A DNA stretch of 64,000 bases. Source: Massilia sp. NR 4-1 (lineage in GTDB: Bacteria > Pseudomonadota > Gammaproteobacteria > Burkholderiales > Burkholderiaceae_D). Shown here piece by piece: positions 9,001 through 17,158 of the stretch. The position numbers and the translations under genes are program-made. Location: positions 1,240,001 to 1,304,000 of the forward strand of contig NZ_CP012201.1 in NCBI RefSeq assembly GCF_001191005.1. The letters run 5' to 3'. The notes below the pieces were generated by a model that saw only the letters and a list, made by a program, of their open reading frames with translations, was not told where the DNA came from and searched no databases. Numbering within the stretch: the stretch's first letter is position 1; the number at the start of each line of letters is the position of its first letter.

Positions 9001-11135
9001 TTTTGTGTGCCGCGCTGGCCGGCTGCTGGCAGCTCGCCGATGCGGTGCGCCTGGTTGGTGTGCTGGCCACCGGCAAGCCGGAAGAATTGCGGCAGGAGTT
9101 GTATGGCATGGTGCTGGAGGGACCGGCCGCCGCTTGCCTGATCCATGTTGGAGGAAGCGCTATCGGCGCTGCGCAAGCGGCCGATCCGGAATACTGGCTG
9201 GAGCAATTGCTGGCTCCGAGCCGCCGCGAGGGAGGCGCTAGTGCGGCGGCGGAGAATATCGTGGTGTATTTCGGCGCTAGCGCCGCGCCAGCGGTCCTGA
9301 CGGTGGATGGCACTGCCGGCGGCGAAGCCGGTGTGACGGCGCTGCTGGCGCAGCTTTATTTGCGTGGTGCAGAGCCGGATTGGAAGGCCTACCATTCCCA
9401 TGTGCCGCGGCGGCGGCTGCCTTTGCCAGCCTATCCGTTCGAACGCGCGCGCTACTGGCTAGATGCCGACTATCAGCGCCTTCTACATGGCAGCCAGATC
9501 CAGGCGGCGAAACAGACAGCGTTGCAGGGAAGGAGCTGGAAACAGCTGCCGCCAGCACGTGCCGGCGGCGCAGAACAAGCATTGTGGCTGCTGTTCGGCG
9601 ATGACACCTCCTTGAGCGGGTGCATTGAAGAGAATCTGCGCGCCGCTGGAGCTGTGGTGCATCGGATCAAGCCTGCGCCGTTTGGGGAGCAGGTGGCCTT
9701 GACGGTCCACATCGATCAGCTATGCGCCGGTCATGGCGGTGCGATACAGGCTATCTATCTGGATGGTCTGAAGGTATTGCCCGATTCCGTGCAGGGGGAG
9801 CGCGTTGACTGCGCCCTGGCCGCCGGTGAAATGCTGGCGCGCTGCTGGACGGCGCTACAGCAGGCTTGCACCGGACGCGCCTACCGCATGCTGTATCTGC
9901 GCCGGAACACGGCGAGTGTGGGCGGGGATGAGGAAATATTGGCGGAAGCGGTCCTGCTGGGAGGCGAGGACGGCGACATTGCCGGCAACGGCCCGCGGGC
10001 GCTGGACATCATTGTGCCAGTCTCCGGCAGCGGGCGCGAGGCCGAACTGGCCGAGCGCATCGCGGCCGAAGCATGCGAGGCTTCTGCACCGGCCCGGCTG
10101 GCTCTGCGCGGCCGGCGGCGCTGGGCAGCTGTGGATGAACCCTTGCACCTGGCGCGGCAGGCGGCGGCCTGCGAGTTGCCGCCGCAGGGGCGCTATTTGA
10201 TCGTCGGAGAGTGCGAAGCGCTTGCGCTGGGCCTTGCCTACCAGCTGGCGCGTTCCGGCGCCCGCGCCATTGTCATGACGGTGGCGCAAGCGCTGCCGCC
10301 GCGCGCGCAGTGGGACGGCTTGATCGCGCAAGGACTGGACGGCGATGAAACCGCCCAGCGCCTCTGGCAGCTGCGGGTGCTCGAAGAAATGGGATGCGCC
10401 GTGCACTGCCTGGCGCCGGATTCCGCGCAAGACCAACCTTGGCATCCGGCGCAGCTGGCCGCTACGGCTGGTGGCGGCATCGATGCCGTGTTCGATACGG
10501 GCGGTAGCTTGCCGCAGGCGTTGGCGGTGGCCCGTCTGCTCGACGAAATGCCGGTGGCCCTGGCCGTGCTGCTGGCGCGATCGGATGATGCACAGTACGG
10601 CGTACGGCGCGCCTATCAGGAGGCGCTGGCCGCAGCGTCGACGCAGAGCCGGCGCGTCATGTCTCTGGCTTGCGAGGGCTGGGAGCAGACCCCGCCGCCG
10701 CGCTATGCGATGCTGGTCAACGTGATCTGGGGATTGATTGGCCAGGGCGTATCCAGTGCTTGCCTGGATATGGCCGCCGGCATCGATACGGTGGGAGCGG
10801 TCGCGACGCCGGGCCACGCCAGGCCAGCGCTGGACACCCGCTTCATTGCGCCGGAAACCCCGGAGCAGCGCCGTCTGGGCCTTATCTGGCAGGAGCTGCT
10901 GGGTGTGCAACAGGTGGGCATTCACGACGATTTCTTCGAGCTGGGCGGCCATTCGCTGCTGGGTACCCGGCTGATCGCCCGAATTAACCGCGAGTTCGAA
11001 CTGGCGCTCGAATTGCGCTGTATTTTCGAAGCGTCCACCATCGCAGGCCAGGCGGAACTGATCGCTGCGCTGCAACTGCCGTCGGAGAATGCCTGGGCGG
11101 CGCTGGAGGGCGATATGCTGGAAGGGGAAATCTGA
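3..11135 (+). CDS. Modular type I polyketide synthase, 5' end outside window
   Basis: This polyketide synthase is open at the left edge: codons from position 3 already encode the late part of an acyltransferase. Visible order is AT (HAFH motif near 80, a malonyl-type signature), KR (TGGMGGIG near 1380, Tyr in QIDYCAGN near 1860), ACP (Ser codon 2349); KS (Cys codon 3060, His codons 3468 and 3588), AT (GYSLGE, Ser codon 4443; HAFH near 4730), KR (TGGLGGVG near 6005), ACP (Ser codon 6948); then KS (Cys codon 7662), AT and KR remnants, and a carrier (GGHSL, Ser codon 10953). The last module is damaged in all three catalytic domains: the KS HGTGT His is Ser (codon 8070), the AT has GEGSGA instead of GYSLGE, and the KR has no TGGxGxxG. 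The final carrier resembles a peptidyl carrier, fitting hand-over to the NRPS that begins two bases after the stop. The intact modules should add malonyl units reduced to beta-hydroxyls. Confidence 0.95.
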   Translation, partial: GPEAAVEALEAVLKAKDVVSRRLPTTHAFHSPMMAPAAAGLRALLQGVRLQRPRLRCLSNVTGSWITDEQATDPEYWVRHMLQTACFAECLDSLLARGDWAMVEVGPGQSLGSLVRQRLGGARGESGSVVLPAMRTAYAQDEDQGVLTAALARLWVAGSAPDWDAYYVGERRRRIALPTYAYERQRYWIETATQPDAIASQLMTRQTKAELADSFYFPLWRQGEALEQQVPRAARDECWLIFADADGVGAALAASAQAVGVSTVLVRAGDTYRAEEDGSFQLRPGQAEDYGALLKALRRSGRIPQRIVHAWTAAQWNERLDTDDAAQLAGQIDLAFYSLFHLAKAIGDQLNETALELCIVSRDAQAVLGTEALHPVKALVRGPCKVIRQEYAHIACRHIDLSGADSPAAAPLAAELLGGHGEQFVAFRHGRRWLPYLEQVRVEALREAAPRLRQGGIYLITGGMGGIGLALAEFLHQQYDARLVLLGRSALPPREQWQALCAEGNADEKQAERLRKLMALEQAGAQVLTLAADVADVEQVAAAVRSAVERFGTLHGVFHAAGVPGQGLTQLKPAQTAAAVLASKVQGTLALAKAVADVPLDFMLLVSSIAALTGGGPGQIDYCAGNAFLDAFAQRHHRRHGMTVAVNFGEWQWDAWSDGLNGFQPELREALVQHRRQFGISFEEGMEAIRRILSFDAAQVVLLPEDAVAMVAGSNVCSVAKLSDIVQQTRGRRQAAYPRPALPTGFVAASNELESKIAAVWQRALGIDQVGTADNFFDLGGNSLVGLQVIAELRRELDAELTPVMLYELPTIEALARHLAPEAVLETVDVGQVFAQRREQARDARGARGVAIIGMAGRFPGASDVDQLWQNLSWGVEAISYYSEAELLAAGVTPEMLHKPNYVRSGFDLDGFDRFDAMLFGYAPREAEFIDPQHRQFLECAWEALENAGCNPETFHGMVGVYGGANSSLYLNNLLSRPDLTGNGLTTWQAYVNNSNDSLTTRVSYKLNLRGPAMSVQTFCSTSGVAMHLACKSLLNGECDVALAGGVSISIKGKTGYLYEEGGIDSPDGHVRTFDAQAKGAVIGDGVAVVVFKRLEDALADGDHIYAVVKGSAVNNDGSLKVGYTAPSVEGQSVAISEALASAGVAADDIGYVEAHGTATELGDPIEVAALSKAYRAGTQRQTYCALGSIKPNVGHLDRAAGATGLIKTALTLHHGLIPPLLHFQSPNPNIDFAASPFYVAAQAQPWPRGETVRRAGVNVVGLGGTNAHFILEEAPPLPPASPGRAAQVLMLSAKTQWSLDQAAERLAAHLAARPALPLADVAYTLQTGRKRLEFRKAVVCSDHAQAIAALRGGSGRQVLEAQVGAGKKSAVFMFAGVGDHYPGMAAGLYRSEAVFRDELDHCCELLLPLLGQDLRELLFPADGGKAGLDLKTLLRRGEAAPAGPLQQTALAQPAVFVVEYCLAHMLMSWGVMPQALIGYSLGEFVAATVAGCLCLEDALRLVALRARLIDALPGGAMLAVPLGEQDAMPLLGEGLAIAICSGPKTTVLAGPEAALAGLEAKLAEAGHVSRRLPATHAFHTPMMEGASDALRALLEEIELQAPQLPFISNLSGGWITEEQARSPDYWVAHMCRTVRFGEGIGTLLQEPGRVLIEVGAGQNLASFVRQHPAFAQAAPAMVQLLRAAYQDETDEICLQAALGQLWVAGLEPEWTAYYAGERRHKLPLPTYAFEPQRYWVEAGRKADAIPESHTGKVADIGQWFYRPVWREAQRRGRAGAGVQRWLLFADGIGYADAVAGLLSTAGADVIVAVAGEAYRKLGDNRFQIRPGHAEDYERLVRQLQVQERLPSKIGHFFSITAGGGALSDVLDLGYYSLLWLVQAFGKRGLLEPLDIVALSSGAHEVEQGEAIEPAKAMLLGPCKGIPQESPHILLRHVDIALADAQAGPGDVMVRALAAELLAAPADPVIAYRGGLRLAQDFDPITLPALADQEAPLRQNGVYLITGGLGGVGLVLARHFAQKAGARMILVGRSGLPERSGWDEWLASHDADDATSERIRKVRAVEALGGQVRIVAADVADAAQMTAAVQEACDCFGALHGVVHAAGISESWAFRMAQEVARDDSEYQFHPKVYGVQALQQALEGRQLDFCLLTSSLSAILGGMKLIPYAAANMYMDAFTRLHNRTAATPWISVCWDTWRLREGQHATMGKTVLEFEMSPEEGAEAFERLVWHRPADHLVESTGSIEARLEQWVRGPFKGTQSGKDTQPKAQLYARPALATKFIPTSSDGEARVAKVWCRVLGIEAVGIHDNYFDLGGTSLSAIQLVAELQKELNTPVSPVVIFEAPTVQELAKRLQPAAAEEAGNALKSLVEERQAARRRHGAGGADIAIIGLAGRFPGAATVDAFWAGLEAGEESLRTFSDEELLNAGVRREEFSQPGYVRRRPVLDGTDMFDAGFFGYSPLEAQVTDPQHRLLLEVAWETLENAGYDALRFDGAIGVFAGANNNSYGQGLQADPQTAALLAQPEAVFANQADSLTTTISYKLNLRGPSYSIQTFCSTSLVAVHVACQNILAGECDMALAGGISLRVPQKRGYLPEPGSIESADGRSRTFDARASGTVFGEGAGLVLLKRLDDALADGDTIHAVIKGSAINNDGSLKAGYSAPSVEGQAEVVAMALANAGVDAGSISYVEASGTATELGDPIEVASLTRAFRNSTDDRHFCVIGSVKPNVGHADRAAGILGLIKTVEALKHEMLPPTLFFESPNPKIDFAASPFVVKAEGQPWPRGRLPRRAGVNSVGTGGTNAHIVLEEAPPPATTLPGRASKLLLLSARTPGALAAAAERLLSHLESEPAADLDDVAYTLQVGRRRFQHRRAIAYASRVELLVALRGERPHADWQGQAGNQGSTLQFFFSPAGVAGAGAGTIPGSYHSEPIFREEAERCCEMFETIVDEDLCHLLRSGGRGQTELASHALAFSCQYAMARLLMAWGLMPQVLAGEGSGAILCAALAGCWQLADAVRLVGVLATGKPEELRQELYGMVLEGPAAACLIHVGGSAIGAAQAADPEYWLEQLLAPSRREGGASAAAENIVVYFGASAAPAVLTVDGTAGGEAGVTALLAQLYLRGAEPDWKAYHSHVPRRRLPLPAYPFERARYWLDADYQRLLHGSQIQAAKQTALQGRSWKQLPPARAGGAEQALWLLFGDDTSLSGCIEENLRAAGAVVHRIKPAPFGEQVALTVHIDQLCAGHGGAIQAIYLDGLKVLPDSVQGERVDCALAAGEMLARCWTALQQACTGRAYRMLYLRRNTASVGGDEEILAEAVLLGGEDGDIAGNGPRALDIIVPVSGSGREAELAERIAAEACEASAPARLALRGRRRWAAVDEPLHLARQAAACELPPQGRYLIVGECEALALGLAYQLARSGARAIVMTVAQALPPRAQWDGLIAQGLDGDETAQRLWQLRVLEEMGCAVHCLAPDSAQDQPWHPAQLAATAGGGIDAVFDTGGSLPQALAVARLLDEMPVALAVLLARSDDAQYGVRRAYQEALAAASTQSRRVMSLACEGWEQTPPPRYAMLVNVIWGLIGQGVSSACLDMAAGIDTVGAVATPGHARPALDTRFIAPETPEQRRLGLIWQELLGVQQVGIHDDFFELGGHSLLGTRLIARINREFELALELRCIFEASTIAGQAELIAALQLPSENAWAALEGDMLEGEI

Positions 11136-11137
11136 CC

Positions 11138-14100
11138 ATGAATACGGTGCAGTTCCTGAACCAGCTGAAAGGCCGTGGCATCCACCTCTGGCTGGAAGAG
11201 GAGAAGCTGCGTTTTCGTGCGCCGCCGCAGGCGCTGAACGAAGATTTAAAGGCAGAGCTGGCGCGGCGCAAGCCTGAGCTGCTGGCATTGCTACGCCAGA
11301 GCCGCGCGGAGGAGGGGCCGGAGCTGGGCCGCATGGAGCGTGTGGAACCGATTCCGCTGACGTTTGGGCAGCAGCGGCTGTGGTTCCTCGATCAGCTTCA
11401 GCCCGGCGTACCTGCTTACAACGTCTATGATTGCATCAAGATTCCGCATGCGCTCGATGTACCGGCCCTGCGCCGGGCGGTCGATGAAGTGCTGCGTCGC
11501 CACGAGGTGTTGCGCACGACCTTTCCCGCTGTCGACGGCATCCCGCGGCAGCAAATCCACCCGCCTGCGCCGCTCGATTGGCCGCTGCTGGACCTGAGCG
11601 CCTTGCCCGCCGCCGAACGCGAACAAGAGGCCCTGCGCCTCGCGGCGGAGGAAAGCGCCACTCCCTTCAACCTGGCCAAGGATTTACCTCTGCGTATCAA
11701 GCTGCTGCGCCTGGCGCCGGAGCGCTACCTGTGGCTGCTCAGCATCCATCATATCGCCAGCGACGACTGGTCCAAAAAGCTGCTCAACCAGGAACTGGAA
11801 GCGTTGTATACGGCCTACCGCGCCGGCCAGCCCTCGCCACTGCCCGAATTGCCGCTGCAATGGGCCGATTTCGCCATCTGGCAGCAGCGCTGGCTGAGCG
11901 GCGCGCGGCTGGATGCGCATCTGGGATGGTGGCGGCGGCAGCTGCAAGGCGAGCTGCCATCGCTGAATTTCATCGCCGATCATGCCCGGCAGGAGCCGCC
12001 GCGCGGCAAGAACGGCAAGTTCTTTTTCCCGCCCGCCCTGACTGGCGCGCTGCGTGCCGTCTGCGAGCGGGAAGGCGTGACACTGTTCATGGTGCTGCTA
12101 GCCGGCTATGCCGCGCTGCTGGCGCGCTATACGGGACAGCGCGACGTGATCGTCGGCTCGCCGATCTCCGACCGGCACCAGCTTGCAAGCGAGGGCCTGA
12201 TCGGGTTTCTGCTGAACACACTGCCTTTGCGGCTGCGCATCGACGAGCAGGCCAGTTTCCGCGAACTGCTGCGCCAGACGAAGGAGACCTGCCTGGGCGC
12301 GTATGCTTACCAGGCGGTGCCATACGAGGCGATGATGCAGGATCTGCAGGTCGAGCGTAGCGCCAGCGGCAATCCGCTGTTCCAGACGGTGCTGGCCCTG
12401 CTTAACACGCCGCCCACGCAGGCCGGCAGCTGCGCCTTATGGGGCACGGAAACCAGCCAGCCTTTCCCCATCATCGACGATGACACGGTGCGCTATTGCA
12501 CCGACAGCAGCAACGGCACCACCAAATTCGACTTATCGCTCACGCTGATCGAGTGCCCGGATGGCTTGTGGGGGCGCACCGAATACAACGCTGACGTCTT
12601 CAGCGATACATCCATCGCCGCGCTGATCGGCCGCTACCATGTCCTGCTGCGCAGCGCTGCAGCCTATCCAGGCTGCGCCTTGAAGGATCTGCCTTTGATG
12701 GCGGATTCCGAGCGCCGCCAGGTACTCACGGACTGGAGCCGAGGCCCGGCGATGCCGCTGGAAGCGGACCTGCTGCAGCAGTGGGTGGAAAGGCATGCCC
12801 GCAACAGCCCTGAGACGCCGGCCATTGAAGGCGGCGGAGAGGCGCTGAGTTATGCTGGGCTGAATGTCCGCGCCAATCGGCTTGCCCATTTGCTGCGCAG
12901 GCATGGCGTGGGACTGGAGCATCGGGTCGGCGTGCTGTTGCCGCGATCGGTGGATTTGTTCGTCGCCGTGCTGGCTGTGCTGAAAACAGGGGCTGCCTAT
13001 GTGCCGCTGGACACCGTGTATCCGGCGCAGCGCCTGAACGCGATTGCCGCCGATGCCGGCATTGGCCTATTATTGTCGGACACGGCCACCATGGACGGCG
13101 CGGAGCTGCCGGTGGAAAGCACGCTGTACCTGGACCGCGAGGCGGCAGCCATCGCCGCCGAAAGCGAACAGGATCTCCCTTGCCAAGCTGGAGGCGCCAA
13201 CGCCGCCTGTATCCTGTATACGTCCGGCTCGACCGGACGTCCAAAGGGCGTGACGCTGACCCATGCCGCCTTGATCAACTATGCGCAGCACGCCGCTGCA
13301 GAATATGGGATCCATACCGGCGACCGGATACTGCAATTCGCCTCGATTGCCTTCGACGCCAGCCTGGAGGAGAGCCTGATCGCCTATCGTGGCGCGGCGA
13401 CTCTGGTGCTGCGTCCGGAACGCATGCTCGACTCGACCGCCGCCTTCGTGCGCGAGACTGAACGTCTGCAACTGACCATGATGGTTCTGCCGACGGCTTA
13501 TTGGCATGAGCTGATTGCCACGCTGGACACCCATCCCTTGCCGTCACGCCTGCGCTGCATTGTGATCGGCGGCGAGCGCGCCATACCGGAAAAGTTGGCC
13601 CAGTGGCAGGAGCTGACCGGTGGGCGCATTCAGGTCTTCAACACCTACGGACCGACGGAAGGCACGATCGCGGTGACCCGTGGCTTGCTGCCGGCGCAGC
13701 CTGGCGATGGACCGGCAGGGCGGGAGGTCATGATCGGCCGTCCGGTGGCCAACAGCACCGTCTATGTGCTGGACCGTCATCTGCACCCCGTACCGCATGG
13801 CGTTCCCGGCGAAATATATCTGGGCGGCGCCGCGCTGGCACGCGACTATCTGCACCACGCGGGATTGACCGCGGAGCGCTTCCTGCCTTCCCCGTTCGAG
13901 GCCGGGCAGGACAAGCGTCTTTACCGCACCGGCGATCTGGCGCGCTTCCTGTCGGACGGTTCCCTGCAATATCTGGCACGCGCCGATACCCAGGTAAAGA
14001 TACGCGGCTACCGGGTCGAACCGCGCGAAGTCGAGTTGGTGCTGCAGGAACATGAGGCGGTCAAGGATGCCATCGTTCTGGCGCTGGAGGACGTGCCGGG

Positions 14101-17100
14101 AGAGCGCTATCTGGCCGCCTATATCGTGGCGCGCGAGGGGCACGCGGCCGACATGGCGCAATTGCGCGCATTCCTTAAGCCGCGCCTGCCTTCCTATATG
14201 GTACCGGCGGCCTTCCTGCCGCTCACCGCGCTGCCCCTGAATGTCAACGGCAAGGTCAATTTGAAGGTGTTGCCAAGGCCGGACGGGAATGTGGCTGGCG
14301 TCGCCGGCGATTACGTCGCGGCGCGCACGCCGCTGGAACAGCAGCTGGTGGAGATATGGGAAACGGTGCTGAAGCGCCAGAGCATTGGCATTCACGACAA
14401 CTTCTTCGAGCTGGGCGGACATTCCCTGATTGCCACGCGCGTTATCGCCCGCATCAACGAAGCCTTGCAGGTCGACCTGCCGCTGCGGCGCCTGTTCGAG
14501 GCGCCGACGATCGCCGAACTGGCGCCGGTGGTGGTGGCGCTGGCCGGGACCGGGGTGCAAGCGGCCGGATGGCCGCCGCTGTCCGTGGCGCTCGAGCGGC
14601 ATGGCTTGCCCTTGTCCGCCGGCCAACGCCGCTTGTGGTTCCTGGATAAGATGGAGGGTGCCGGCCGCGCCTATCAAGTGCATTTCGGCCTGCGTCTGCA
14701 AGGCCGGCTCGACGTGCCGGCCTTGCAGCGCGCGCTCGATCATATCGTTGTGCGCCATGAGGTGCTGCGCACGGTATTCTCCAGCCGCGATGGCGAGCCA
14801 TTGCAGCGCATTCTGCCGGCCGAGGACAGCGCTTTCCCATTGCTGCGGCAGGCGCTGGAACCGGGGCAGGATGTACAGCAGGCCATTGCCAGGGCCTGCG
14901 ATACCGGCTTCGATCTGGCCGAAGGTCCGCTGATTCGCGCCCATCTCCTGACGCTTGCGGAAGATGAACATGCGCTGTTGCTGGTGATGCACCATATCGT
15001 GGCCGACGCCTGGTCATTCGGCCTGCTGGGTGGTGAACTCGCCACGCTGTATGCCGATTTCCACACCGGCCAGGCACCGTCGCTGGCGCCACTGCCGGTG
15101 CAGTACGCCGACTACGCGCTGTGGCAGCAGAAGTGGCTGAGCGGCGCGCTGTTGGAGCGGCAACTGAGCTACTGGACCGGGCGGCTGGCCGGCGCACCGC
15201 CGCAGCTGCTGTTGCCGACCGACCGGCCGCGCCCGGCCGTGCAGGACTTCAGCGGCGCCGCCATCGATCTGGAAATCGATGCGCAGCTGACGGCAGGGCT
15301 GCGCCGCCTGGCCCAGGCCCACGGCTTAACCCTGTATATGACGGTGCTGGCGGCTTGGGCGCTGACCCTGCAGCGCATGTCGGGCCAGCGCGAACTGCTG
15401 ATCGGCACGCCGGCCATCAATCGGCCCTTGCGCGAAGTGGAGGAGCTGATCGGATTGTTCATCAATATGCTGCCTATGCGTCTGGACTTTGGCACGCCGC
15501 TCTCAGTGGCGCAGCTGCTGGCACAGGTCAGGACGGCTTTCCTTGAGGCGCATGAGCATCAGCATTTGCCTTTCGAGCAGATGGTCAAGGCCGCCCGTCC
15601 GGTGCGCAGCACCGCTTACAGCCCGGTATTTCAGGTGATGTTCGCCTGGCAAAACGCCGGCACCGGGGAATTGATGCTGCCTGGTTTACGGGTGCAGGGA
15701 CTTGGCATGGGCGCTTCGCGCAGCGCGAAATACGATCTCAGTCTGGTCATCGAGGAACGGGCCAATCATTTGAGCGGCAATCTGGAATTTGCCAGCGCCT
15801 TGTTCGAGCGCGCCAGCGTGGAGCGCATCATCGCCTATTTCCGCCAGATCCTGCGCGCCATGGTGGCGGACGCACTGCAGTCCGCTGCGGCCTTGCCCCT
15901 GCTGCCGCTGGACGAAGCGGAGCCCGTCCAGAACCACGGCATCGATGCCGGCGAAGCGGCACAGCCCTTCCAGGCCTTGCCTGAGCAGGTATTGGCGCAA
16001 GCGGGCCGCACGCCGGGCCGAACCGCGGTGCTGAAGGACGGACACAGTCTCAGTTATGCCGTATTCGCCGGCCAGGCCCGAGCCTTGGCGGGCCGCTTGC
16101 GGGCGCTGGGCGTCCGCGAAGAGCAGCGTGTCGCCGTCTGCCTGGAAACCGGTCCGGAATTGGCGCTTGCGCTGCTCGCCGTGCTGATGGCGGGTGGCGT
16201 TTGCGTGCCGCTCGCCCCGAGCCTGCCCGAGGCAAGCCTGCAACGCCTGCTCGGCGATAGCCGGCCGCTGCTCGTGGTGGCGGCGCCGGGCTGGCGCCGC
16301 CGCAGTGACTTGGCAATCCCGGTGTTCGAGCTCGAAGACGGCGCGCAGCAGGAAAATGGATTGGCCGCCGCCTGGGAAGGCGGGCCATTGCGCCCCGCCG
16401 ATGGCGCCTGCCTGATCTATCCGGATACCGGCGCAAGCGAGGCAGCGGGCCTGTTGCTGCCGCATGCCGCTCTCGCCGAACTGTTTGCTGCCGGCCGTGC
16501 GGCGTTTTCGGCGGAATTGCGCGGCCATGCCGCCGCAGTAGCGCCTTGCGGTTCGCTGCTGTCCTGGTTCGAATGCCTGGCGCCGTTGACCCGCGGTGGC
16601 ACAGTCCATTTCGCGGCGCAGCAGGGCGACCTGGCGAACGCGCCTGCCACTTTGGTCTGTGCCGAGGTTGCGGGGCTGGCCGATTTGCTCGACAGCGCAG
16701 CGCTGCCGGCGGCGGCCCGTGTATTGGGCGTGTTCGGCGTGCCGCTGCCAGACGATATGCTGGCGCGCGTGTTCAACGCCACCGGCATTGAAACCGTATG
16801 GCAGCTGCATGGCGGTGCAGCCTGTGCGCTCACCACCGCCAGCAGCCGGCACAGGTCCGCTGGCGGCGCGGCGCGCGCATGGCCGCATGGGAGTGCGCAC
16901 CTGTACCTGCTGGATGCCGCCGGCCAGCAGGTGCCTGTCGGCGTTGTGGGCGAATTGTATGCAGGCGGCGCGGTGCTGGCGCGCGGCTATCACGGCCGCG
17001 CCGCGCTGACGGCAGCCCGTTTTCTGCCCGATCCTTTCAGTGGCGAAGCTGGAGCGCGCCTGTACCGGACGGGCTTGCGTTGCCGCCGTCTGGGGGATGG

Positions 17101-17158
17101 CGCCATCGAGTACCTGCTCGCCACGGGGGCGGATCAGGCGCAGGAGAGTGAACGATGA
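11138..17158 (+). CDS. Nonribosomal peptide synthetase 1: docking-C-A-T-C-A(degenerate)
   Basis: A 2006-residue NRPS that should receive the polyketide chain. Residues 1-55 resemble a TubC-type N-terminal docking domain. Next come a condensation domain (HHIASDDWS, His 204-205), an adenylation domain (YTSGSTGRPKG near 693, YGPTE, YRTGDL, NGKV), a carrier (GGHSL, Ser 1096) and a second condensation domain (HHIVADAWS, His 1285-1286). The A-domain pocket, aligned by eye to GrsA, reads D-A-E-A-V-G-T-I-A-K, which I cannot assign firmly; it faintly resembles lysine-type codes. From about residue 1600 a second A domain is badly degenerate: the ATP loop reads LIYPDTGASEAAG, the YGPTE region reads LHGGAACAL, the hinge and A10 Lys are missing, and no carrier follows. 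The stop overlaps the next gene's ATG (ATGA), so this end looks settled rather than caused by a sequencing error. Confidence 0.95.
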   Translation: MNTVQFLNQLKGRGIHLWLEEEKLRFRAPPQALNEDLKAELARRKPELLALLRQSRAEEGPELGRMERVEPIPLTFGQQRLWFLDQLQPGVPAYNVYDCIKIPHALDVPALRRAVDEVLRRHEVLRTTFPAVDGIPRQQIHPPAPLDWPLLDLSALPAAEREQEALRLAAEESATPFNLAKDLPLRIKLLRLAPERYLWLLSIHHIASDDWSKKLLNQELEALYTAYRAGQPSPLPELPLQWADFAIWQQRWLSGARLDAHLGWWRRQLQGELPSLNFIADHARQEPPRGKNGKFFFPPALTGALRAVCEREGVTLFMVLLAGYAALLARYTGQRDVIVGSPISDRHQLASEGLIGFLLNTLPLRLRIDEQASFRELLRQTKETCLGAYAYQAVPYEAMMQDLQVERSASGNPLFQTVLALLNTPPTQAGSCALWGTETSQPFPIIDDDTVRYCTDSSNGTTKFDLSLTLIECPDGLWGRTEYNADVFSDTSIAALIGRYHVLLRSAAAYPGCALKDLPLMADSERRQVLTDWSRGPAMPLEADLLQQWVERHARNSPETPAIEGGGEALSYAGLNVRANRLAHLLRRHGVGLEHRVGVLLPRSVDLFVAVLAVLKTGAAYVPLDTVYPAQRLNAIAADAGIGLLLSDTATMDGAELPVESTLYLDREAAAIAAESEQDLPCQAGGANAACILYTSGSTGRPKGVTLTHAALINYAQHAAAEYGIHTGDRILQFASIAFDASLEESLIAYRGAATLVLRPERMLDSTAAFVRETERLQLTMMVLPTAYWHELIATLDTHPLPSRLRCIVIGGERAIPEKLAQWQELTGGRIQVFNTYGPTEGTIAVTRGLLPAQPGDGPAGREVMIGRPVANSTVYVLDRHLHPVPHGVPGEIYLGGAALARDYLHHAGLTAERFLPSPFEAGQDKRLYRTGDLARFLSDGSLQYLARADTQVKIRGYRVEPREVELVLQEHEAVKDAIVLALEDVPGERYLAAYIVAREGHAADMAQLRAFLKPRLPSYMVPAAFLPLTALPLNVNGKVNLKVLPRPDGNVAGVAGDYVAARTPLEQQLVEIWETVLKRQSIGIHDNFFELGGHSLIATRVIARINEALQVDLPLRRLFEAPTIAELAPVVVALAGTGVQAAGWPPLSVALERHGLPLSAGQRRLWFLDKMEGAGRAYQVHFGLRLQGRLDVPALQRALDHIVVRHEVLRTVFSSRDGEPLQRILPAEDSAFPLLRQALEPGQDVQQAIARACDTGFDLAEGPLIRAHLLTLAEDEHALLLVMHHIVADAWSFGLLGGELATLYADFHTGQAPSLAPLPVQYADYALWQQKWLSGALLERQLSYWTGRLAGAPPQLLLPTDRPRPAVQDFSGAAIDLEIDAQLTAGLRRLAQAHGLTLYMTVLAAWALTLQRMSGQRELLIGTPAINRPLREVEELIGLFINMLPMRLDFGTPLSVAQLLAQVRTAFLEAHEHQHLPFEQMVKAARPVRSTAYSPVFQVMFAWQNAGTGELMLPGLRVQGLGMGASRSAKYDLSLVIEERANHLSGNLEFASALFERASVERIIAYFRQILRAMVADALQSAAALPLLPLDEAEPVQNHGIDAGEAAQPFQALPEQVLAQAGRTPGRTAVLKDGHSLSYAVFAGQARALAGRLRALGVREEQRVAVCLETGPELALALLAVLMAGGVCVPLAPSLPEASLQRLLGDSRPLLVVAAPGWRRRSDLAIPVFELEDGAQQENGLAAAWEGGPLRPADGACLIYPDTGASEAAGLLLPHAALAELFAAGRAAFSAELRGHAAAVAPCGSLLSWFECLAPLTRGGTVHFAAQQGDLANAPATLVCAEVAGLADLLDSAALPAAARVLGVFGVPLPDDMLARVFNATGIETVWQLHGGAACALTTASSRHRSAGGAARAWPHGSAHLYLLDAAGQQVPVGVVGELYAGGAVLARGYHGRAALTAARFLPDPFSGEAGARLYRTGLRCRRLGDGAIEYLLATGADQAQESER

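Noticed and set aside
13544..14995. Long minus-strand frames inside the NRPS and PKS genes (also 9855-11288, 15686-17191, 4230-5090)
   Set aside because: Shadow frames of well-supported megasynthase genes, without start context or domain content.
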